Source: Archaeoglobus profundus DSM 5631 (GTDB taxonomy: Archaea; Halobacteriota; Archaeoglobi; Archaeoglobales; Archaeoglobaceae). Taken from it: a stretch of 64,000 nt of DNA. The translations under genes were made by a program, and so were the position numbers. Every line of letters begins with the position of its first letter. Within the stretch, counting starts at the first letter, position 1. This document shows positions 36,571-43,851 of the stretch, piece by piece. The notes beneath the pieces were generated by a model. That model saw nothing but the letters and a program-made list of their open reading frames with translations, did no database searches and was not told the DNA's origin. The DNA is taken from positions 62,001-126,000 of the forward strand of contig NC_013741.1 of NCBI RefSeq assembly GCF_000025285.1, written 5' to 3'.

Positions 36571-36805
36571 ATCTCCTCAACCTCTCCTCATCAACTCTCA
36601 ATACCGTAACAACTACAATTTCGTCATCCTGTTCTTCGAATATTACAACTATAAACTTATCGTCACATCGTTTATAGGATGCTTTCCTACCAAATTTAAC
36701 ATCGATAGTCTCTGTTGGATTCCTCAAAACTTCTTCTATTTGTTTAAGATCAATTGAACGCTCTTTTGCCCTGTTTAATGCATGCTTTGATAATCTTATT
36801 TTCAT
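36551..36805 (-). CDS. DUF4258 protein, probable toxin
   Basis: 84 residues with LSKHALNRAKERSIDLKQIE, EEVLRNPTETIDVKFGRKAS and VVVIFEEQDDEIVVVTVLR, matching DUF4258. The fold is distantly RelE-like, suggesting an RNase-type toxin, which is inference. It is the first gene of the pair with DUF2283 and sits just inside the left end of the element. Confidence 0.8.
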   Translation of the reverse strand: MKIRLSKHALNRAKERSIDLKQIEEVLRNPTETIDVKFGRKASYKRCDDKFIVVIFEEQDDEIVVVTVLRVDEERLRRYGFSRV

Positions 36806-37410
36806 AGCACACCCTCAATCTATATTCAAATTCTAAAAATTTGTCTTTTCCTATTCTCGAGACTTAGTAAGATACCAACTTTTGATCCAGATGGATGTTC
36901 ACATGGTCAGTATTACTATTCTTCGCTCTTATATTTCCTCTAAGAGGCAGTTACACAAGAAGAGTTGAGAAATCTTTTCCAGCTGAAATAACCGTTCTGA
37001 TACCTTCTTATTTATCTCCTCTCAAGCGGTGTTACTGAAGGTCAATTCAATTACTCATCCAACTTCAGAATTTCAGCTGAGAGGAATTCTACATAAAGGA
37101 TGAATAAAAATGATTTCGAAAGGCTTAAAGAAATTCTTTTCATATAACGGAACGATGGTTGAAGGAGTAAGATTGTTTTTGTCGGCTGACACACGAAAAA
37201 TTTTTACACCTCACACGGCGGATAGATAGTCCGCCATGTATTCCTCAATCTCCCCTCTAATCCCTTCATTCAGCAAAATCTCCCCCATGAGCGGTCTTCT
37301 CTAACTTTGTGAGAGTTTGTTTTTATAGGAAAATATGTTATAAAAATTTAGTTTAGTTCATATATATACTATGTGAAGAAAACAAGTTAGAAATTAAACA
37401 AATCAAACAT
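36806..37410. other. Gene-poor stretch with possible remnants
   Basis: No convincing full-length gene in these 605 nt. One 47-codon frame (36895-37038, plus) is described separately. A 25-codon minus frame (37211-37288) and a 39-codon plus frame near 37110-37230 lack supporting signals. GGCGGA/TCCGCC can form a hairpin around 37218-37236. An AT-rich run with catatatatacta near 37362 resembles a promoter but no gene follows it on either strand. Confidence 0.5.
36895..37038 (+). CDS. Possible short membrane protein or glycosyltransferase N-terminal remnant
   Basis: A 47-codon frame begins MFTWSVLLFFALIFPLRGSY with one hydrophobic helix, and ends FPAEITVLIPSYLSPLKRCY. The string ITVLIPSY is what the Rossmann start of family 2 glycosyltransferases looks like, preceded by a membrane segment. 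The downstream part is missing, so it may be a broken gene rather than a working small protein. There is no clear ribosome-binding site. Confidence 0.3.
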   Translation: MFTWSVLLFFALIFPLRGSYTRRVEKSFPAEITVLIPSYLSPLKRCY

Positions 37411-37977
37411 TCAAAGGACATCGAGCACAGTCATGCTATACGATTTTTCAACTAACTCGTTCAGTCTTCTTTCAATTTCAGCATTTACCTTTTCATTCTC
37501 CTTTCGCATGGCAAACCAAACGAGGTCTTTCAGGCTAATCTCCTTGATTTTCCCTTCTTCAACCAATGTTTCAATTTCTACAATTCTTTTCGCTTCTTTC
37601 TCCTTCTCCTCGATAATTTGGTCAATACTCTCCTTGAAAACTTGGCGAACAGTCATCCCTGAAATATAAATTCCAAATTTTTTATAGATTTCCTTACTAA
37701 TTTTTTGGTAACCGTAACCCTTCTCCTCTCTCAACCGCTTGATCTCCTTTAAAACATCTAAAGAGAGATTGTCCACCTTCCATCTCCTTCTCCTCCCGTT
37801 AGACTCGAAGAGTAGTTTCAGCCTGTCCAATCTTATAGGGCATCTTTCAAACCTTTCAATGACAAACTCGATCTCCTCTGCTGTTAAACCCTTGTCCGCT
37901 AAAAGGAACGGCAGAACCATTGTAACGTGATAACGAGTCTTTACGGTCTTGAAACGACCGTCAAACGGTGCGTCCAT
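37411..37977 (-). CDS. Unknown protein with HTH-like motif, downstream of radical SAM gene
   Basis: 188 residues, charged and helical, with no family I recognise. Its centre has GYQKISKEIYKKFGIYISGMTVRQVF, helix-turn-helix-like and similar to a stretch of the next gene upstream (HELYKKKGVWVEPGVIYLFL). ATG 37977 was chosen because GGTGAT lies about 7 nt before it; GTG 37998 is the longer option. It overlaps the upstream gene's 3' end, so the two are translated together. It is the last gene of a long minus-strand operon. Confidence 0.65.
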   Translation of the reverse strand: MDAPFDGRFKTVKTRYHVTMVLPFLLADKGLTAEEIEFVIERFERCPIRLDRLKLLFESNGRRRRWKVDNLSLDVLKEIKRLREEKGYGYQKISKEIYKKFGIYISGMTVRQVFKESIDQIIEEKEKEAKRIVEIETLVEEGKIKEISLKDLVWFAMRKENEKVNAEIERRLNELVEKSYSMTVLDVL

Positions 37978-38669
37978 CTCTCCATCACCCTCCTCCACAA
38001 TTTAGGTTTTTCCAACTCACAATTCTCAACAACCTTATCTATCAAAGCTGAATCGATTAGCATAGGGTAGTAACTCGCTACATTGACGTAAAAGAAGAGG
38101 AGCTGAAGATTTACCCTTTCGAACTTCTCGGAGAACTCCTCATAAACCGAAACTGAATTCCTGTAATTCTCCTCAACTGCAAGGATAAAATCTTGCTCGA
38201 GATGCCCTACTTCCCTCAAAGCCTTCACCTGAAGTTCATCGTGAGCTTCCTTCACTCTAATAGTTTCTTCTACGTTGAAGCGGTTTAAGAAAAGGTAAAT
38301 AACACCCGGTTCAACCCAAACTCCCTTCTTCTTGTATAGCTCATGCGCAACCTTTCGTCCGCTTAAGTTACTGAGTTCACCGCTTATTCTGACAACTTCT
38401 TTAAGAATCCACGTTGGTAGTCTGAGTATTCTAACGCGTTTCCAATAGTTTCCCGCTTTGAATAGTGAAACGCCAAAATAGTAGTATATCAAACCATTAA
38501 CCTCATGTTCAAACAAACCGGACTCCAAACCCATCTCGTAGAACCTTTTTAATATCTTGCGTTTGTTAACCGAATCCAACTTGCCAAACCACTCGTTTAG
38601 AGCGCCTTTAAAATATCTCCTCTCCATCCTCCAAAATTTTGAGAAATAGCAACGATTCATCCCTTTCAT
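37941..38669 (-). CDS. Unknown 242-residue protein directly after the radical SAM gene
   Basis: Basic, mostly helical protein of 242 residues with no recognised family. It contains SGRKVAHELYKKKGVWVEPGVIY, which aligns with the HTH-like motif of the following gene. It starts one base after the radical SAM stop with GAGGTG six nt upstream, so expression is tied to that enzyme. Substrate carrier, partner or regulator are all possible. There are three or so cysteines but no zinc pattern. Confidence 0.65.
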   Translation of the reverse strand: MKGMNRCYFSKFWRMERRYFKGALNEWFGKLDSVNKRKILKRFYEMGLESGLFEHEVNGLIYYYFGVSLFKAGNYWKRVRILRLPTWILKEVVRISGELSNLSGRKVAHELYKKKGVWVEPGVIYLFLNRFNVEETIRVKEAHDELQVKALREVGHLEQDFILAVEENYRNSVSVYEEFSEKFERVNLQLLFFYVNVASYYPMLIDSALIDKVVENCELEKPKLWRRVMERWTHRLTVVSRP

Positions 38670-39986
38670 TCAACACACCTCCCGCTCTCCCAATTTTACA
38701 TTTATAGATTCGTTCACGATTTTGAAATCCTTCAGAAAACGACTTTCAGTCTTCTCGATAACACCTTCTCGTTCCAAGAATTCAAGAATGGGTTTAACAT
38801 CTTCAAACTTGATCGGTTTGATCAGCTTAATCGCTTGACTGAGGGGACAAGATGTGAACGTGTGAATGAGATAACTCAACAAACCCTTAAAAACATAGGT
38901 TTTATTATTGCGGAGGTAGTATATAAGTAATGCATCCTCCGCACTGAAGAAATGAAGCTCGTTGCTTTTAGGTTTAAATTGGTAGATCACATCCTTTTCA
39001 TAGATAGGTTCGAAATCTGGAAACTCAACAAATTCTTTCCCCTTATACTGTCTGATCAGTTGTGGACCATACCTATAGGCAAATTGAATAATTTCCGCTA
39101 ACCTGTGCTTACGCCACGAGCCTACCCGAGCGAAGTGCATATCACTGTAAACGTATCCATCAGGTTCAATCTCCCAGCAATAAAGCGCTGGAGTATGTGC
39201 AATGTTAGCATCGAAAGTTAAGGGAAGTTCCGAATATGTTTCCTTAAGCTCTTTGCAGAGTTCTGCGAACTTGGTTAGATCGAGAATGCTTGATTTGTGT
39301 TTCTTCATATTCCCAACAAGTGTAGGTCTGAAAACATCAATCCTTGTTAGATAACCGTATTCATCTTGAAGCGTTGCCAACCTATCGATGAGTAGTGGAA
39401 TTTCATCCACGTTCTCCTTCAGAACAGCCACGTTGACAACAAAATCGTAGCTGAGATGATTAGTTTTCCGCTCCAAAGACTCTTCCAAGCGATTAAGAGT
39501 ATCAAACATTTTTTCGAGGAATTGCAACCCTTTTTGCGCCCTACTTCTTGTTACTTCAACCGCTCCCCTCCCGACACCGTGAATCGATACTTTATAGCTT
39601 TTAACACTCGTGAGAAGAAGATGCGCATCGTCGTCCGATTTCAACCGAATTCCTGAAGCGTTCGTTATTATGTTCAAGCGCGGATACCCTGTGAACAACC
39701 TTAAAATGTTCCTCCAATATCTGTAAATTGTCGGCTCTCCACCCGTCAGTCCGAAGAACATTTTTTCCTTTTCTAATGCCCGAAGTATCATGAAGAGCTC
39801 ATCAGGATCGAATTCTAACGGTTTTGGGCAACACTTATAGCAGAAGATGCATCTCCAATTGCACTTTTGTGTGAGGGATAAGTTAACTACCCTTGCGGTT
39901 TTAATTTGCTCGTTCTCAACCGTGTTTAGCCAATTGGTGTTATTGTTATTATACTCCCTAAAAAGCTCGGAAAACATCCCCTTCAT
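38670..39986 (-). CDS. Radical SAM protein with degenerate SPASM-like region and PqqD-like tail
   Basis: 438 residues. The SAM [4Fe-4S] motif CNWRCIFC is at residues 42-49 and GLTGGEPTIYR at 79-89. ALYCWEIEPDGYVYSDMHFARVGS lies where SPASM/twitch domains begin, but with only one cysteine. The last 100 residues (FFSAEDALLIYYLRNNKTYV and ILEFLEREGVIEK) look like a PqqD-type winged-helix peptide-binding domain. That design suggests a peptide-modifying enzyme, but no precursor peptide was recognised. The start overlaps the previous gene by 4 nt. Finding it in a mobile element is unusual. Confidence 0.75.
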   Translation of the reverse strand: MKGMFSELFREYNNNNTNWLNTVENEQIKTARVVNLSLTQKCNWRCIFCYKCCPKPLEFDPDELFMILRALEKEKMFFGLTGGEPTIYRYWRNILRLFTGYPRLNIITNASGIRLKSDDDAHLLLTSVKSYKVSIHGVGRGAVEVTRSRAQKGLQFLEKMFDTLNRLEESLERKTNHLSYDFVVNVAVLKENVDEIPLLIDRLATLQDEYGYLTRIDVFRPTLVGNMKKHKSSILDLTKFAELCKELKETYSELPLTFDANIAHTPALYCWEIEPDGYVYSDMHFARVGSWRKHRLAEIIQFAYRYGPQLIRQYKGKEFVEFPDFEPIYEKDVIYQFKPKSNELHFFSAEDALLIYYLRNNKTYVFKGLLSYLIHTFTSCPLSQAIKLIKPIKFEDVKPILEFLEREGVIEKTESRFLKDFKIVNESINVKLGEREVC

Positions 39987-40204
39987 ACGACATCAATCCC
40001 CTTCTCCCTCTGTCCGTTAATTAAACCCGATACTCTCTCAAAAACTCTCATAAAAACTTTCTCAACCTTCTTCAGGTCATCATCCGCCTTTACCGTGAGT
40101 TCGAATCCCATTCCATTGTCATCGCCCTTAATCACTAAGCGGATGAATGAGCCACTAAGTGCTTCCTCCCCTTCGATAATCTCCTCCCTTTCTTCCTCAA
40201 CCAC
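39983..40204 (-). CDS. Small acidic protein of unknown function
   Basis: 73 residues, very acidic at the start (VEEEREEIIEGEEALSG), then a possible beta-sheet and helix (FIRLVIKGDDNGMGFELTVK). Start GTG 40204 with GGTGA a few nt before. It overlaps the radical SAM start by 4 nt, so it could be that enzyme's substrate or partner; no conserved peptide motif supports this beyond position. Confidence 0.6.
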   Translation of the reverse strand: MVEEEREEIIEGEEALSGSFIRLVIKGDDNGMGFELTVKADDDLKKVEKVFMRVFERVSGLINGQREKGIDVV

Positions 40205-40208
40205 GATC

Positions 40209-40400
40209 TCACCTGATTAATCGTTTCTCTTTCTTCACAGCCTTTCGGATGCAAACGGGAATTCCGTAAATCCACCTGAAATACTTGCATTTGCCAAATT
40301 CTCCTTTCTTACAAACAAATTCGCAAAAGTATTGATCGACAACCTCACCGATTCCTGATTCTTCGATCATTTTGATAGGATCAAACTTCTTTGCCTTCAT
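40209..40400 (-). CDS. Small Cys-containing protein
   Basis: 63 residues with CEFVCKKGEFGKCKYFRWIYGIPVC, i.e. four cysteines spaced like a small zinc or iron-sulfur knuckle, and a basic tail (AVKKEKRLIR). ATG 40400 with GAGGTGA before it. It is 4 nt from the next gene. Unknown function; nucleic-acid binding is plausible. Confidence 0.65.
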   Translation of the reverse strand: MKAKKFDPIKMIEESGIGEVVDQYFCEFVCKKGEFGKCKYFRWIYGIPVCIRKAVKKEKRLIR

Positions 40401-40409
40401 CCTCTCACC

Positions 40410-40772
40410 TCAAACAGTATGCTTAAGCAACTCCTTAGCGCTCTCAAAACCGCATAATGGATCAGTCTTGAGTTTTTCAGTCAGTTTGAGGAGAACAATG
40501 TATTTCGGCAACCTTCCCATGTTCAACTCCCTTGCCTTCTCCTCCCATGCTTCTAAGCTTTCAAACCCTGAATACTTCCATAAGAGCTTTCTGAACACTT
40601 TCAAGTTTTCAAAAACTGCAATAACTCTTGCTTTTGCGAAAACAATGTTTCTGCTATCTCTAATCACGATTTCCCTTCCAATCAAATCGTGATACTTCCC
40701 GTTTCTCATTGTTGCAACAACTCCCTTCCTCATCAGCTGGGAAACAGCTCTCAGACTTCTAAACCGCATCAT
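40410..40772 (-). CDS. ASCH-like domain protein
   Basis: 120 residues with KYHDLIGREIVIRDSRNIVFAKARVIAV, a middle GFESLEAWEEKARELN and a final YIVLLKLTEKL. This order (small beta-barrel, Gly-Phe-x-Ser loop, helix) resembles ASCH domains, which bind RNA or modified nucleotides. ATG 40772 follows GGGAGGTGG; TTG 40784 is a longer option. It overlaps the end of the upstream gene. Assignment is by pattern, not certain. Confidence 0.55.
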   Translation of the reverse strand: MMRFRSLRAVSQLMRKGVVATMRNGKYHDLIGREIVIRDSRNIVFAKARVIAVFENLKVFRKLLWKYSGFESLEAWEEKARELNMGRLPKYIVLLKLTEKLKTDPLCGFESAKELLKHTV

Positions 40773-41199
40773 ACCACCTCCCAAAACTCCTTTTCATGGA
40801 AGGAGCATGATAAACAAAATTCTTCAATAGGAAACGTCTCAGCTCTCGATAATCGCCAACGAAAACGGGTTCTTCCCGTTCAAAGTTGTAGAAATGCCGT
40901 CTTGGGAATTTTATGTTGACCGGCACATCGTAAACTGTTACCTCATTCTCGACATCATCAACGAATAAGAGCAAGAGAGGAACTCTCAAGGCTTTGGCAA
41001 CCTTCTTAAGCGTGATTAATTGGTAAATGTTTGCAAAATGCCTTTGAGTGTGCTTTTCTTCGGCAACAAGTCTTATCGTGTTTCCAACTTCAAGGACATA
41101 ATCGATGTTCGTGAGAACTATTCCCTCTTCACTCTGGATACCGTTCAACGCTTTGGTAAGAGAATTTTCAAGGAAATTGCCACAGAATGGGCACTTCAT
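40759..41199 (-). CDS. Zinc-ribbon plus PD-(D/E)XK-like nuclease candidate
   Basis: 146 residues. CPFCGNFL at residues 3-10 is half of a zinc ribbon. Then IDYVLEVGNTIRLVAEEKHT, with an Asp followed after a strand by E-x-K, and a helix plus LRVPLLLLFVDD, is the arrangement of PD-(D/E)XK nucleases. Such enzymes process DNA in mobile replicons. The start overlaps the primase gene's stop by 4 nt. Cleavage activity is inference. Confidence 0.55.
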   Translation of the reverse strand: MKCPFCGNFLENSLTKALNGIQSEEGIVLTNIDYVLEVGNTIRLVAEEKHTQRHFANIYQLITLKKVAKALRVPLLLLFVDDVENEVTVYDVPVNIKFPRRHFYNFEREEPVFVGDYRELRRFLLKNFVYHAPSMKRSFGRWYDAV

Positions 41200-42293
41200 C
41201 TCCTAACACCTCTCGAGACTTCTATCTCCTTTCTCCTGAACCAATCGATGAAATACTGCGTTTTCTTGTGATCGTAATTCTCAGAATGGCGGAAGACTTC
41301 GTGAATCTCCTCATCCGTGAAGCCTTCCTTTATCATTAAAATGATTAGGTGCGCTCTTGCGTTCCATTCGTTTCCATGCCTCTCCTTGAGTTTTGGATCA
41401 TTCACGAGCTTCCCATACTTCCTCAAAATCTGAGCATACTTCTTTATCCTTTCAAGCCTCCATCTCGAACCAATAGTCCTTTCCTTTCTTGGTTTGCTTC
41501 TCCAAAATCTCTCAAAGGATTTCTCTTGGAGCTTTCTTTGAGCAATTATTCTCTCAACCTCTTCAAGTATTTCCATTACTTGGCTTTCAGTTGGTTTCCA
41601 AAGCTCGTATCCCTCCCAATCTTCAAGCCATCCGGGATATACGCCAAGCTTAACTTTCCTGATTTCTACCTCATCAAGGGGAACCTTGAAACAACGTGTC
41701 TTTTCGTGGATGCTGAAGAATTCTCTAATGGCATGTCTCTTCGCCTTGAATCCTGCCGTGTCAATGTCCAATCCGTCAAAACCTGCACAATACCCAATGA
41801 TGTTGAACAACGCTTCCTTGAACAATCGTAGATTAAAACCCTCTGGAAGTTCTTCAGGAAGTTTGGTATCAGGATCGGCTATAATGTGGAAGTGGAATGA
41901 TCTGTTTCCCGTGTAACCCATTGTATATTCGATTTCAAGAGCTTCAAGGGATGCTTGAATCCATCTACCCTTTTTGACAAGTTCTTTCTCATTTTCGATA
42001 TCAGGATCGAGAACAAGTTCCCAAGGCAGAATTTCTCTCCTTAATACAGGTGCAAACAGTATCACGTCGTGAAGCTCTTCAGCTTCTTTCCAAGGCGTAT
42101 TGAGCTCATTCTTGAATCCTGCGCCATTGAACACGAAAGGAATTTCGTAAGGGAATCCTCTAACGAGCTTGAAGTAAATGTGCTTCTCCCTCAAAGGATG
42201 AACCCACGTCTTGAGATATTCCTCTTTCATCCTCCACCAACTTGCGATATAATTTCCCCACTCACCATCAAGCGCTTTGGCAAATGGGTGCAT
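41196..42293 (-). CDS. Primase-like protein of the archaeo-eukaryotic primase superfamily
   Basis: 365 residues. The metal-binding motif is LVLDPD (Asp96, Asp98), the second motif is YTGNRSFHFHI (near residue 128-137), and a third acidic region GLDIDTAGF is followed by FFSIHEKTR. This is the order of the AEP active site. A C-terminal helical domain (from about 290) may bind the template. It likely starts DNA chains when the element replicates. ATG 42293 lies 6 nt after GGAGGTGA; it overlaps the helicase gene by 26 nt. Confidence 0.8.
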   Translation of the reverse strand: MHPFAKALDGEWGNYIASWWRMKEEYLKTWVHPLREKHIYFKLVRGFPYEIPFVFNGAGFKNELNTPWKEAEELHDVILFAPVLRREILPWELVLDPDIENEKELVKKGRWIQASLEALEIEYTMGYTGNRSFHFHIIADPDTKLPEELPEGFNLRLFKEALFNIIGYCAGFDGLDIDTAGFKAKRHAIREFFSIHEKTRCFKVPLDEVEIRKVKLGVYPGWLEDWEGYELWKPTESQVMEILEEVERIIAQRKLQEKSFERFWRSKPRKERTIGSRWRLERIKKYAQILRKYGKLVNDPKLKERHGNEWNARAHLIILMIKEGFTDEEIHEVFRHSENYDHKKTQYFIDWFRRKEIEVSRGVRR

Positions 42294-43851
42294 AAGCAAT
42301 CACCTCCTCCAAAAATGACTTGTATTCAACGAGTGGAGCAACGAACAAGGCTTTTCGTGCTCTTGTTGATCCAACGTAAAAGACTCTCAACTCATCATCT
42401 CGATGTCCGTTGTTTATTGCTGAAACAATTGGAGAAGTTATGGCATCTGCCAAGAACACGATATCAGCTTCCGCTCCCTTTGAAGCGTGAATCGTGTCGA
42501 TGTAGAGGTTGATCTTCTCGAAATCAATTGGTTTCCAAGCTTTCTCAAGGAGTTTCTTTGCTCTCTTCCTTCTAAGAGCTATCAGGTCGAGGATGGGTAA
42601 TTTATGGAGAGCTTCAAACAGGGTTATCGGGATGTTACCGCTTTGAATCAGATTGGTAAGTATTTCCTTTTGCTCTTCAGAGATAATGTCAGGATTCGCA
42701 TTTTCAACAAGGAACTTTAGCTCATCAAGGTTGAGCTTCTCCTTTCTTCTCAATTTGGCAACGATGTTCCATGCTGTCACGAATTCCTTATCCCAAAACG
42801 TGAAACCCTTCAAACGCTTGAAGGGGATTGCATTCTCAAGCAAAATTGACTCAGCTTGATAAACCATCCTGTTGGTCCTAAATAAGACAAAAACCTTGAG
42901 GTTGGGATGCCTTCTTGCCGTTCCTACCGCGCAACTCAGGAACTCCCTTATATCCATCTTTGGAAGTATTCTTACAACTCCCGCATCCTCACGCGGTTCG
43001 ATCTCTTTTTCCTTTCTTCTTTCAACCTGTGTGATGATCTGCTTGGCAAAATTCCAAACCCTCGAGGGTAACCTGTGAGTTTTCGAGAGGATGACTTCCT
43101 CACCTTTCAAGTCGAGGTAGAAATCAGGTTTTGCTCCCTTCCATCCGTAAATGGCTTGATCATCATCCCCCGCCAAGTAAACCCTCTCAAGTTGTTCAAT
43201 TGTAGTTTCGACAATTTCAAACTCCAAGCGGTTGAAATCTTGAGCTTCATCAATGAATCCGATCTTTGCTTCAATCTCAATTCCTTCCTCAAATGATTCT
43301 ATAAGGAGATCGACGTAATCAAAGAATCCCGCATTCTCCTTGAAGTTCAACCAACGCTCTATAATTGATCCATAATTGTAATTTATATTATATAACATCT
43401 CGAGACACTTTCCAATATCACGGCTTTCAGGGTAGAACTCGCCAATGACAGCATTCCAAGCGGTGAAAACTCTGTTTCCTAACGCATCTGAAGCACCAAA
43501 ACCGTCATCCCTTTCAAATGGAATCCCTTCCTCACGACAGAAGCGTTCCTGCAGTCCTTCAACAAAGCCTTTCGATTGCATTCTCCTTATCAAATCGGGT
43601 GAAATCTTCCCTGTCTTGATAAGGTTCTTCAAGCATAAACCGTGAAGTGTTCTGAAGTAAGGTGCAACTCTGCTTCCTCTTAATATTCCTACACGTTCAC
43701 AAACCTCGTTTATTGCAGAATTAGAAAATGAAATGAAAACGACATCCTTCAAGGAAAGGTCATCGTTCTGGATTTCTTCCCTCAGCTTTGAGATGAGTGT
43801 TGAGGTCTTACCTGTTCCTGGTGGTCCGTAAATTTTGATAACTTCACTCAA
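42268..43851 (-). CDS. UvrD/Rep-like superfamily 1 helicase
   Basis: 527 residues with Walker A YGPPGTGKTSTL, Walker B GFIDEAQDF, LAGDDDQAIYGWKGA (motif III), VFVLFRTNR, and motifs V/VI DTIHASKGAEADIVFL and VFYVGSTRARKALFV. It unwinds DNA and is probably the replicative or repair helicase of the element. TTG 43851 is preferred because GGAGGTGA lies just upstream and it overlaps the previous gene by 8 nt; a start at 43893 would overlap by 50 nt. Confidence 0.9.
   Translation of the reverse strand: MSEVIKIYGPPGTGKTSTLISKLREEIQNDDLSLKDVVFISFSNSAINEVCERVGILRGSRVAPYFRTLHGLCLKNLIKTGKISPDLIRRMQSKGFVEGLQERFCREEGIPFERDDGFGASDALGNRVFTAWNAVIGEFYPESRDIGKCLEMLYNINYNYGSIIERWLNFKENAGFFDYVDLLIESFEEGIEIEAKIGFIDEAQDFNRLEFEIVETTIEQLERVYLAGDDDQAIYGWKGAKPDFYLDLKGEEVILSKTHRLPSRVWNFAKQIITQVERRKEKEIEPREDAGVVRILPKMDIREFLSCAVGTARRHPNLKVFVLFRTNRMVYQAESILLENAIPFKRLKGFTFWDKEFVTAWNIVAKLRRKEKLNLDELKFLVENANPDIISEEQKEILTNLIQSGNIPITLFEALHKLPILDLIALRRKRAKKLLEKAWKPIDFEKINLYIDTIHASKGAEADIVFLADAITSPIVSAINNGHRDDELRVFYVGSTRARKALFVAPLVEYKSFLEEVIAYAPICQSA

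Noticed and set aside
38670-39986. Viperin-type antiviral radical SAM enzyme
   Set aside because: It is longer, has a PqqD-like tail, and lacks the viperin-specific sequence around the cluster.
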